Assembly (NCBI GenBank): GCA_029541985.1
Contig: CP095414.1
Location: 868,001-932,000, forward strand
Origin: Bacteroidales bacterium F22
GTDB taxonomy: Bacteria; Bacteroidota; Bacteroidia; Bacteroidales; Bacteroidaceae
Direction of reading: 5' to 3'
DNA: 64,000 bases
Shown: positions 45,981 to 52,423 of the stretch, one piece after another
How the letters are laid out: the number at the start of each line of letters is the position of its first letter
Position numbering within the stretch: the stretch's first letter is position 1
Made by a program: the position numbers and the translations under genes
Notes under the pieces: model-generated
Databases searched by the model: none
What the model was told of the DNA's origin: nothing
The model's input: the letters and a program-made list of their open reading frames with translations, nothing else

Positions 45981-46748
45981 CTAGATTTTATATTTCACCT
46001 CTTTAAAGGCATAGCGCCGAGTACATGATTGGTCATCTTCAATCAGTAAGAAACCCTGCCTATCGACATCTACTATTTTTCCTTGAAAGGCCCCTTTATC
46101 ATCGATGTAAGTAGCCATTTCATTTAATCTATATAAGTCCTTCTTATAGCGCTGTATGATCGATTCACTATCGTAAGTCTTCACATACGCATCATAATCA
46201 GTTTTGAATCGAATCAAGATATGATTCAATATCTCATTTTGATTGATGGCTCTGTGAGTGATTTGCTTCAACGAAATAGGATTGGGTGCATCGCCATTGA
46301 AAAATCGCTGATGCAAGTTGATGCCTATACCGACCACTGCCACTTCAAATACAGCGCCTTCCAATTCTGTCTCGATGAGGATACCCGCTATCTTTTTATC
46401 ATGCCAATAAATATCATTTGGCCATTTGATTCTAAACCCATCATCGAATGTATCGAGTTCTTCCTTGACTGCCAAAGCGACAATCTGAGAGAGTACGAAC
46501 TGATCTCTAATCGCAATAGGGCGTGGATTAATCAAAAAGCTAAACAGCAAATTCTCTCCCCAGTTGGATTCCCATCCTTGAGAAGTCCGTTGCCCTCTTC
46601 CTTTGGATTGATACTTAGCAGATACCGTCATCAAATCAGATACGATTTGCTGCTTGTGATACAAATCAAATAAATAGGCATTGGTCGAATCTACTTCTGA
46701 CAATTCGACAAGAGAATATTGAAAATCTTCTTTTTCATCTGGTTCCAT
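45981..46748 (-). CDS. birA: Biotin-[acetyl-CoA-carboxylase] ligase
   Basis: Attaches biotin to biotin-dependent carboxylases. The catalytic domain begins 'LSEVDSTNAYLFDL' and has the biotinyl-AMP loop in 'SKGRGQRTSQGWES', 'RIKWPNDIYWHDKKIAGILIE' and 'GIGINLHQ'. A small C-terminal SH3-like part follows. There is no N-terminal DNA-binding domain, so this is a group I ligase without the repressor role of E. coli BirA. It follows yraN by 45 bases. Confidence 0.94.
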   Translation of the reverse strand: MEPDEKEDFQYSLVELSEVDSTNAYLFDLYHKQQIVSDLMTVSAKYQSKGRGQRTSQGWESNWGENLLFSFLINPRPIAIRDQFVLSQIVALAVKEELDTFDDGFRIKWPNDIYWHDKKIAGILIETELEGAVFEVAVVGIGINLHQRFFNGDAPNPISLKQITHRAINQNEILNHILIRFKTDYDAYVKTYDSESIIQRYKKDLYRLNEMATYIDDKGAFQGKIVDVDRQGFLLIEDDQSCTRRYAFKEVKYKI

Positions 46749-46793
46749 CGTTCATCGGGATTTAGTGTAATATCATTTAGTGAAACGCCATCT

Positions 46794-47153
46794 CTATGGT
46801 TCAAACGCATTTTCAAAATGGGTCACCTTCATATCATTCGCTGCTTTCCCTACGACAGTAACGATATCGAATCGAATGTCACAATCAAGATGGAAAAGTT
46901 GTATATAGACATTTGCAGCACGCAACAAGCGATGGACCTTCTGCTGATTCACAGCCGTCACTGCCGCTATTAAATCTTCGTCAGAGCGGGTCTTTACTTC
47001 CACAAAGACGACCGTATGCTCAGAACTCATCACCAAGTCAATCTCTAGATGTCGGTAGCGCCAATTACGGTCTCGTAACACATATCCTTTGTCCATAAGG
47101 TATGAAAGTGCTAGATCTTCACCTATTTTCCCCAACTCATTATGTGCTGCCAT
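46794..47153 (-). CDS. YraN family protein (UPF0102)
   Basis: Small protein with a Holliday-junction-resolvase/endonuclease-like fold. The pattern 'NELGKIGEDLALSYLMDKGYVLRDRNWRYRHLEIDLVM' followed by 'VVFVEVKTRS' (E-x-K) and 'QQKVHRLLRAANVYI' matches UPF0102, with Asp/Glu/Lys positions of the nuclease fold kept. No cellular function is established for the family. It leads yraN-birA on the minus strand, divergent from asnB. Confidence 0.9.
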   Translation of the reverse strand: MAAHNELGKIGEDLALSYLMDKGYVLRDRNWRYRHLEIDLVMSSEHTVVFVEVKTRSDEDLIAAVTAVNQQKVHRLLRAANVYIQLFHLDCDIRFDIVTVVGKAANDMKVTHFENAFEP

Positions 47154-47238
47154 AGCGCAAAAATAATCAATTTATAACTAAATGCAGTATAATTGGAACA
47201 GAAAACCCGTTTTTGTTTTGTAATAAATAAAATTTCTT

Positions 47239-47246
47239 TATATTTG
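47239..47246 (+). promoter_or_regulatory. Promoter of the asnB leader
   Basis: TATATTTG (-7) is preceded by TTTTG at 47216-47220, 18 bases upstream, close to the -33/-7 spacing of Bacteroidota promoters. Transcription would start near 47253, giving about 13 bases before the leader ORF. Confidence 0.65.
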
Positions 47247-47265
47247 CTTCATACAACAATAGAAT

Positions 47266-47334
47266 ATGATGTATTACTTTAACTACAATAATAATAATAT
47301 CAATAATTTGCCTAAACAAAAACGGGTGAGTTAG
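47266..47334 (+). CDS. Asn-rich leader peptide of asnB (22 codons)
   Basis: This short ORF lies 77 bases before asnB. It encodes 22 residues beginning MMYYFNY and then NNNN-I-NN, so seven of 22 codons are for asparagine, six of them within eight consecutive codons. It ends KQKRVS and a TAG stop. The stop codon overlaps the 5' arm of a potential antiterminator, and a perfect intrinsic terminator follows. This is the standard layout of leader peptides that control amino-acid genes by ribosome stalling, here matched to the product of the downstream gene, asparagine synthetase. No Shine-Dalgarno sequence is evident, which is usual in Bacteroidota. Translation is inferred. Confidence 0.8.
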   Translation: MMYYFNYNNNNINNLPKQKRVS

Positions 47335-47365
47335 TATTGTTATATATATACTAGACAAGCTCGCC
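47325..47365 (+). promoter_or_regulatory. Antiterminator of the asnB attenuator
   Basis: GGTGAGTT (47325-47332) can pair with AGCTCGCC (47358-47365), with two G-T wobbles. An inner stem TAGTAT/ATACTA stacks onto it. The right arm is also the left arm of the terminator, so the two structures exclude each other. The left arm overlaps the leader stop codon: a ribosome that finishes the leader would block it, and one stalled at the Asn codons would leave it free. Confidence 0.7.
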
Positions 47366-47386
47366 TAATCAGCGAGCTTTTTTTTT
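47357..47386 (+). terminator. Attenuator terminator upstream of asnB
   Basis: AAGCTCGC and GCGAGCTT form a perfect 8-bp stem with a 7-base loop, merging into a run of nine T residues. It ends 25 bases before the asnB start, inside the transcript leader, so it can only act as a conditional stop for asnB itself. Confidence 0.9.
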
Positions 47387-47411
47387 GAAACAACTATTAA
47401 ACTAAATGATT

Positions 47412-49106
47412 ATGTGCGGATTAGTTACCATTTTCGAAATTAAAGAGATGAGTCAAGAGTGGAGGTCAAAAACACTCAACATGAGTCGTAAGATACGACA
47501 CCGTGGACCGGATTGGTCAGGCATTTATTGTGGTAACTCAGCCATATTAGCCCATGAACGATTGGCCATTGTCGACCCCTTCTCAGGAAAACAACCCTTT
47601 GTGTCTTCAGACAAACGATTTGTGATGGCTGTCAACGGGGAGATCTACAACCATGCGGCCTTGCGTGAACGATATCAAGGGTCTTATGATTTTCAAACCC
47701 AATCGGACTGTGAAGTAATCATCCCCTTATTTCTCGACAAAGGTCCTGATTGTATCGAGGATTTGTCTGGTATCTTTGCTTTCTCAATCTATGACGTAGA
47801 AAATGACCGCTATTTCACCGCACGTGATGAGATGGGGGTCATTCCTTTATATATGGGTGAGGATGAAGATGGCACTCGCTATTTTGCGAGTGAACTAAAG
47901 GCACTTGAAGGATACTGTGAATCGTATGAGGTATTTCCTCCGGGATGCTATTTCGATAGTGAGACAAAGAAGATAACGAAATGGTACAAGCGTGCATGGC
48001 AAGACTATGATACCGTCAAAGATAATGTATCAGATGAGAAGGTATTGCGCGAGGCTCTTGAGAGTTCTGTGAAAAAACAACTGATGTCTGATGTCCCTTA
48101 TGGGGTATTACTCTCTGGAGGATTGGATAGTTCATTGATTAGCGCTATCACTCAGAAATATGCACAGATGCGTATCGAATCAAATGACACTGACGCTGCG
48201 TGGTGGCCTAGACTACACTCGTTCGCTGTCGGACTAGAGGGTTCACCTGACTTGGCCAAAGCAAAAGAAGTGGCAGATACCATCGGCACTGTACATCACG
48301 AAGTGACATTTACTGTCCAGGAAGGTATCGATGCCTTGTCTGATGTGATTTACCATATCGAGACTTATGATATCACTACCGTGAGAGCTTCTACTCCGAT
48401 GTTTCTCCTAGCGAGATATATCAAGAGTATGGGTATCAAGATGGTTCTTAGTGGCGAAGGAGCTGATGAATTATTTGGCGGATACCTGTATTTCCACAAG
48501 GCGCCCGACGCAAAGAGTTTCCACGATGAAACTGTGCGCAAATTGGACCGCCTATATATGTATGACTGCCTGAGAGCCAACAAATCACTCGCTGCATGGG
48601 GTATAGAGGGACGTGTACCATTTCTTGACAAAGAATTTATGGATACTGCGATGACACTTAATCCAAAAGACAAGATGTGTCCTGATAGCAAAATGGAGAA
48701 ACATATCTTGCGCCATGCCTTTGAGTCTTCAGAAACTGATGCTACTGAGGGCATCCTTCCTAACGATGTGCTATGGCGTCAGAAAGAACAGTTTAGTGAT
48801 GGAGTCGGTTACAACTGGATAGATTCCCTCAGAGACTATACAGAACAACAAGTTTCAGATAAGATGATGAAACGAGCAAAAGAAAAATTTCCAATCAACA
48901 CCCCTCAGAACAAAGAGGAATATTGCTATAGGACTATTTTTGCTAGCCACTTCCCAAGCAATAGTGCAGCGCTTACTGTGCCATCAGTTCCTTCAGTAGC
49001 TTGTTCTTCGGAGATTGCCCTCGAATGGGATGCTAAATTTAAAGAGATGAACGAGCCTTCGGGTCGTGCTATCTCTAGCGTACACAATGATGCGTATAGG
49101 AAGTAA
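47412..49106 (+). CDS. asnB: Asparagine synthetase B (glutamine-hydrolysing)
   Basis: Makes asparagine from aspartate, ATP and glutamine. I start at the second Met (MCGLVTIF), because the N-terminal Cys after Met removal is the glutaminase nucleophile; the Met two codons earlier would bury it. The glutaminase domain has 'RHRGPDWSGIY', 'AHERLAIVDP' and 'NGEIYNH'. The synthetase domain has the PP-loop 'LLSGGLDSSLISAI' and 'GIKMVLSGEGADELFGGY'. The length of 564 is normal. It is monocistronic, with a leader-peptide attenuator upstream and the dispersed element copy B downstream. Confidence 0.97.
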   Translation: MCGLVTIFEIKEMSQEWRSKTLNMSRKIRHRGPDWSGIYCGNSAILAHERLAIVDPFSGKQPFVSSDKRFVMAVNGEIYNHAALRERYQGSYDFQTQSDCEVIIPLFLDKGPDCIEDLSGIFAFSIYDVENDRYFTARDEMGVIPLYMGEDEDGTRYFASELKALEGYCESYEVFPPGCYFDSETKKITKWYKRAWQDYDTVKDNVSDEKVLREALESSVKKQLMSDVPYGVLLSGGLDSSLISAITQKYAQMRIESNDTDAAWWPRLHSFAVGLEGSPDLAKAKEVADTIGTVHHEVTFTVQEGIDALSDVIYHIETYDITTVRASTPMFLLARYIKSMGIKMVLSGEGADELFGGYLYFHKAPDAKSFHDETVRKLDRLYMYDCLRANKSLAAWGIEGRVPFLDKEFMDTAMTLNPKDKMCPDSKMEKHILRHAFESSETDATEGILPNDVLWRQKEQFSDGVGYNWIDSLRDYTEQQVSDKMMKRAKEKFPINTPQNKEEYCYRTIFASHFPSNSAALTVPSVPSVACSSEIALEWDAKFKEMNEPSGRAISSVHNDAYRK

Positions 49107-49135
49107 TTGCTACTGATTACTTTTATCATTCATTT

Positions 49136-49508
49136 ACTTAATGCACCTTTTGGAATCTGCATTTTCACCATAGTGAAATAGCAGCGGCCAAAAGGTGCTT
49201 CTATCTCGAATGCTCCTTAGTACTGACTTCAAGCCAATGGTTTGATGCCCTGAAACAGCCTTTAAATGGCTCTTCATATTTTATTGCACAGATAGATACC
49301 TTATTGTGGAGTGTCGTTCCAGTAAGACTTAAGTCGTAGGACGGTTGCACTTCATGTTCCATTTATTGAACACGAAGACTTACCTCACTGACGACGGGAG
49401 AACTAGATACTGATGCAAAGGGTATCTTGTTAAATGATAACATCTCCTGACGAAAAAAGATAAATAGTTCATCAGTCAGTAACTGACGACAAGAGAGAAT
49501 CCTTAAAA
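49136..49508. repeat. Diverged intergenic element, copy B (~370 bp)
   Basis: This fills most of the 570-base gene-free stretch after asnB and is the partner of copy A at 2169-2540. Conserved blocks keep the same order and near-constant offset: ACTTAATG, TTTTCAC-N4-GTGAAAT, ACTTAAG, ACTTCATGTTC, CTGACGA, TGTTAAATGATAACA, AATCCTTAA. It has additional hairpins of its own: GCACCTTTTGG/CCAAAAGGTGC (49143-49153 with 49188-49198) and CTTCATGTTC/GAACACGAAG (one mismatch). Beyond 49508 the gap shows only A/T-rich DNA and the promoter of the next gene. Confidence 0.6.
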
Positions 49509-49643
49509 GAAAATTGTTATAGGAGGATATATAGCTAAAGAGTTCCCCACTTGAGAGAAAATAGCTTCATAGAGATGGTCAATGAATCGCTCCATATATC
49601 ACGAATTAATGGATTGATTTTTGCATATTTTGAGAAATTACAT

Positions 49644-49651
49644 TAAATTTG
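49644..49651 (+). promoter_or_regulatory. Promoter of the small RHH-like gene and tadA
   Basis: TAAATTTG (-7) with TTTG at 49620-49623, 20 bases upstream, is a near-ideal Bacteroidota promoter. The start codon follows 25 bases downstream. Confidence 0.65.
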
Positions 49652-49676
49652 TAAACAAAAATAGATAGCTTGGTCA

Positions 49677-49886
49677 ATGAATAAGAAGGATAACAAATCA
49701 AACAATCGTACCCATCAACTCACCTGTATGCTCACAGAAGAGGAAATGAATGCTATCAATAGTTATCTTCGACATTATCATATCAAAAACAAATCTAATT
49801 GGGTAAGACATACGCTTATCAAATCGATCATCGCTCATCAAGAGATGGACCACCCTACCCTGTTCGATGAATTTGAGATGAGATAA
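49677..49886 (+). CDS. Small ribbon-helix-helix-like protein
   Basis: This 69-residue protein has a basic, Asn-rich N-terminus, then 'HQLTCMLTEEEMNAINSYLRHY' and 'NKSNWVRHTLIKSIIAH'. A short strand followed by two helices, the second with the S-x-W-V/I-R pattern, resembles the ribbon-helix-helix (Arc/MetJ/CopG) fold used for DNA binding. An acidic tail ends 'LFDEFEMR'. It has its own strong promoter, lies between element copy B and tadA (54-base gap), and has no toxin-like partner. It could be a small regulator; no specific family is recognised. Confidence 0.65.
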   Translation: MNKKDNKSNNRTHQLTCMLTEEEMNAINSYLRHYHIKNKSNWVRHTLIKSIIAHQEMDHPTLFDEFEMR

Positions 49887-49940
49887 GTATCTAAGAATCG
49901 ACAAAAGAAAAAAAAGATTGTCAACTATAACTATCATATA

Positions 49941-50381
49941 ATGCAATTAGATGACCAATATTTCATGCGGATAGCACTACAAGAAGCGCAAAAAGCCTAT
50001 GACTTAGGAGAGGTTCCAGTAGGTGCTGTCATTGTAGCTAATCAGCAAATTATTGCTAAAGGACATAATCTCACTGAGAGATTGTGCGATGTAACTGCCC
50101 ATGCGGAGATTCAAGCAATCACTGCTGCTGCCAATTATTTCGGTGCAAAGTATCTGCCTGAATGTAGTTTGTATGTGACTTTAGAGCCTTGTGTGATGTG
50201 CGCTGGAGCGATTGCTTGGGCACAGATGGGATCACTCATTTTCGGAAGTAGAGATGCCAAGCGAGGATATCAACAATTAGCCCCTCGTGCGTTGCATCCC
50301 AAGACAATAGTGAGAACAGGTATCATGGCTGAGGAAATAAGTGCTATGATGAAGTCTTTCTTCAGAAACAAAAGGAGATAG
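49941..50381 (+). CDS. tadA: tRNA-specific adenosine deaminase
   Basis: Converts A34 to inosine in tRNA-Arg(ACG), allowing one tRNA to read three arginine codons. The deaminase zinc site is intact: 'CDVTAHAEIQAI' (H-A-E with catalytic Glu) and 'LEPCVMCAGAIAWAQM' (PCxxC). The N-terminus 'MRIALQEAQKAYDLGEVPVGAVIV' and C-terminal 'SFFRNKR' match TadA. The length of 146 is typical. It follows the small RHH-like gene and is convergent with the DUF4834 gene. Confidence 0.95.
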   Translation: MQLDDQYFMRIALQEAQKAYDLGEVPVGAVIVANQQIIAKGHNLTERLCDVTAHAEIQAITAAANYFGAKYLPECSLYVTLEPCVMCAGAIAWAQMGSLIFGSRDAKRGYQQLAPRALHPKTIVRTGIMAEEISAMMKSFFRNKRR

Positions 50382-50390
50382 TTCGATAGT

Positions 50391-50678
50391 CTAATCTTCA
50401 TCTATTTCTTCAAATTCGACATAATCTCCTTCATCAGAACCGAATACTTTGTGGTGTGATTCGCTAGATTTTGCGTATCTCGACTGCTCTTGTTGATTTT
50501 GTTGTCCTTGACTATTGGAGGTGGTTCCAGATCGGTATGATTCTCCTCCACCAAAAGACGATTTTCTTTTAGTCCCAAAGAACAATCTGAAGAGGCCACT
50601 CAGAAGAGAGACGCCAAGTAGAAGAACGAATATGATAATTAATCCTATGATGAAAAGTAAACCGCTAAAAAAAGCCAT
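50391..50678 (-). CDS. DUF4834 family membrane protein
   Basis: Small Bacteroidota-specific protein with one strongly hydrophobic N-terminal segment (about residues 3-33) followed by a basic stretch and a Gln/Ser-rich then acidic tail ('GDYVEFEEIDED'). This layout matches DUF4834 proteins. No function is known. It is transcribed alone, convergent with tadA and 86 bases downstream of pssA. Confidence 0.78.
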   Translation of the reverse strand: MAFFSGLLFIIGLIIIFVLLLGVSLLSGLFRLFFGTKRKSSFGGGESYRSGTTSNSQGQQNQQEQSRYAKSSESHHKVFGSDEGDYVEFEEIDED

Positions 50679-50764
50679 ATCTTGTTATTTTAAAAATTAG
50701 TGACACTATCCTATCTCTACATAGGTAATTCAAATCCTATGCCAACTAAGAGATAAAAGAATTA

Positions 50765-51481
50765 TTATCTCCTAAAATTACGAAATAAGGATAGAAGGAT
50801 ATAGAAGCAAATAGCAAGAGCAATGCCTGATAGGTTATGCATCAACCCGAGAATAAGCACACAGCCGACGATTAAGACGACTCGATATTCATTGCCTTTG
50901 AGGGTCCATTTCTTGAACTTCAAAGAGAGCATAGGAACGGATGCATTGAGCATATAACAGCTCAGAAAGAGAAGAACCAAGAGTAAATAAGGAGACCACG
51001 TAATTGTCTGCATACGACTACCTTCGCCGACGATGAGGGAACCCCAAAACAAAGCATTTGCAGGAGTAGGAATACCGATAAATTCTTCGGTCTGTCGTTC
51101 ATCCAAATTGAATATGGCCAATCGTAAAGCACTAAAAACAGCTATTAAATAGGCTAAGAAAGGGATATAGAAGGAGAAGTCAGATAAGATAGGACCTAGA
51201 TACAAATGTTTCAGATAGAAATAGAGAATCGTCGCTGGAGCCATACCGAAAGTGATCAGATCAGCTAGCGAGTCTAGTTCTTTTCCTACTGGTGATTGCA
51301 CACCTAGCAAACGTGCGGACATCCCATCGAAGAAGTCAAAAAAAGCACCTAGACAGATGAATCCTAAAGCACCCAAAGCATGTCCTGACATCGCAAGGAC
51401 GACGGCTACACAGCCTGAAAATAGATTCAAACTAGTGATGGTATTTGGGACGAAACGAAAAGTTTGTTTGGTTGATGACAT
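50765..51481 (-). CDS. pssA: CDP-diacylglycerol-serine O-phosphatidyltransferase
   Basis: Membrane enzyme that makes phosphatidylserine from CDP-diacylglycerol and serine. The CDP-alcohol phosphotransferase signature is complete: D-G-x2-A-R-x8-G-x3-D-x3-D within 'FFDGMSARLLGVQSPVGKELDSLAD'. About seven hydrophobic segments are present in 238 residues. It lies 15 bases downstream of psd, so the two consecutive steps to phosphatidylethanolamine are encoded together. Confidence 0.94.
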   Translation of the reverse strand: MSSTKQTFRFVPNTITSLNLFSGCVAVVLAMSGHALGALGFICLGAFFDFFDGMSARLLGVQSPVGKELDSLADLITFGMAPATILYFYLKHLYLGPILSDFSFYIPFLAYLIAVFSALRLAIFNLDERQTEEFIGIPTPANALFWGSLIVGEGSRMQTITWSPYLLLVLLFLSCYMLNASVPMLSLKFKKWTLKGNEYRVVLIVGCVLILGLMHNLSGIALAICFYILLSLFRNFRR

Positions 51482-51496
51482 ATCTATCGATTTATA

Positions 51497-52201
51497 CTAT
51501 GATTCTGAAATTGAATCTACGAGTTCTGCTATCAGTGTCTGGCTACCTGTAGTCAAATCGCCCACTTTCACACATGGTTTAGCGGATAGCGGAAGATAGA
51601 CATCGACACGAGAGCCGAATTTGATAAATCCTAATTGTTCGTTTACACAAGCGGGTTCACCTTTCTCTGCATAGGTGACAACGCGTCGAGCTACAGCACC
51701 TGCTATTTGTTTGGCTAGTACTTCTTGACCAGAAGCCGTACGTACGACGACGAGTGATCGCTCATTGTCTGTACTCGCTTTAGGCAAGAAGGCCTTGAGG
51801 TATTTCCCGTCTTTATGTTCTACATGCACGACTTCTCCATTGCATGGATACCAGTTGGCATGTACATTGGTGATGCTCATGAAGATTGAAATCATCAGAC
51901 GTTTATCCTTGAAATATTCTTGTTCTACTGTCTCTTCGATGACGACGACACGGCCATCAGCGGGAGCAATTATCTTATTCAGAGCATCAGTGATGATGGG
52001 ACGTTTGGGACAACGGAAAAAATTGACTACCAATAAGAATAATAAAAAGGAGAAGACACCTAGTATTGCCGAAGAGACAATGCAGGGGAAAAAGCGGTAG
52101 ACCAAGGCATTGACTACGGCCAATAATAAGAAAACAGTTAAGATAATGTGATGACCCTCTCGATGCAAACGCATTTGCTTCATCTTCTGAATCTTATTCA
52201 T
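51497..52201 (-). CDS. psd: Phosphatidylserine decarboxylase
   Basis: Converts phosphatidylserine to phosphatidylethanolamine with a pyruvoyl group made by self-cleavage. I start at MNKIQKMKQMRLHREGH (234 residues); the open frame runs 21 codons further but with no family match. Two N-terminal membrane segments precede the catalytic part with 'PADGRVVVIEE', 'ISIFMSITNVHANWYP' and the self-cleavage site 'GFIKFGSRVDVYLP' (Gly-Ser). This is the short Psd form. It precedes pssA on the same transcript, with a promoter about 80 bases upstream. Confidence 0.94.
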   Translation of the reverse strand: MNKIQKMKQMRLHREGHHIILTVFLLLAVVNALVYRFFPCIVSSAILGVFSFLLFLLVVNFFRCPKRPIITDALNKIIAPADGRVVVIEETVEQEYFKDKRLMISIFMSITNVHANWYPCNGEVVHVEHKDGKYLKAFLPKASTDNERSLVVVRTASGQEVLAKQIAGAVARRVVTYAEKGEPACVNEQLGFIKFGSRVDVYLPLSAKPCVKVGDLTTGSQTLIAELVDSISES

Positions 52202-52280
52202 AGTTTTTTTTCTTTGTTTATTTTTTTGAGAACGCTGTAACTCCCTACTGATAGGAACTAGCATCTCGTGATTATGAGGA

Positions 52281-52288
52281 CAAATATA
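52281..52288 (-). promoter_or_regulatory. Promoter of psd-pssA
   Basis: The minus strand reads TATATTTG, with a TTTG (complement of 52309-52312) 20 bases upstream as the -33 element. It is back to back with the dnaE promoter. Confidence 0.65.
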
Positions 52289-52351
52289 GTGATGTTTTGA
52301 ATCAAGTGCAAATGATAAAAGATAAAACTTGTCATTTATGATGATGATTCG

Positions 52352-52359
52352 TATCTTTG
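52352..52359 (+). promoter_or_regulatory. Promoter of dnaE
   Basis: TATCTTTG with TTG at 52329-52331, 20 bases upstream. The dnaE ATG lies about 65 bases downstream. Confidence 0.65.
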
Positions 52360-52423
52360 AACGCCTTACAAGAAAGAGGGTTTATTATTCATAATCATAA
52401 GTTTATCTCGTAAATATTTCAAA

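Noticed and set aside
47158-47165. TATTTTTG as the -7 box of yraN on the minus strand
   Set aside because: It lies only five bases from the yraN start codon, so transcription would begin inside the gene. Chance A/T-rich match is more likely.
47287-47307. AAT-repeat upstream of asnB as a simple-sequence microsatellite
   Set aside because: The repeat is in frame with a start and stop codon, interrupted by ATC, and sits between a promoter and a conditional terminator. The leader-peptide reading explains it better.
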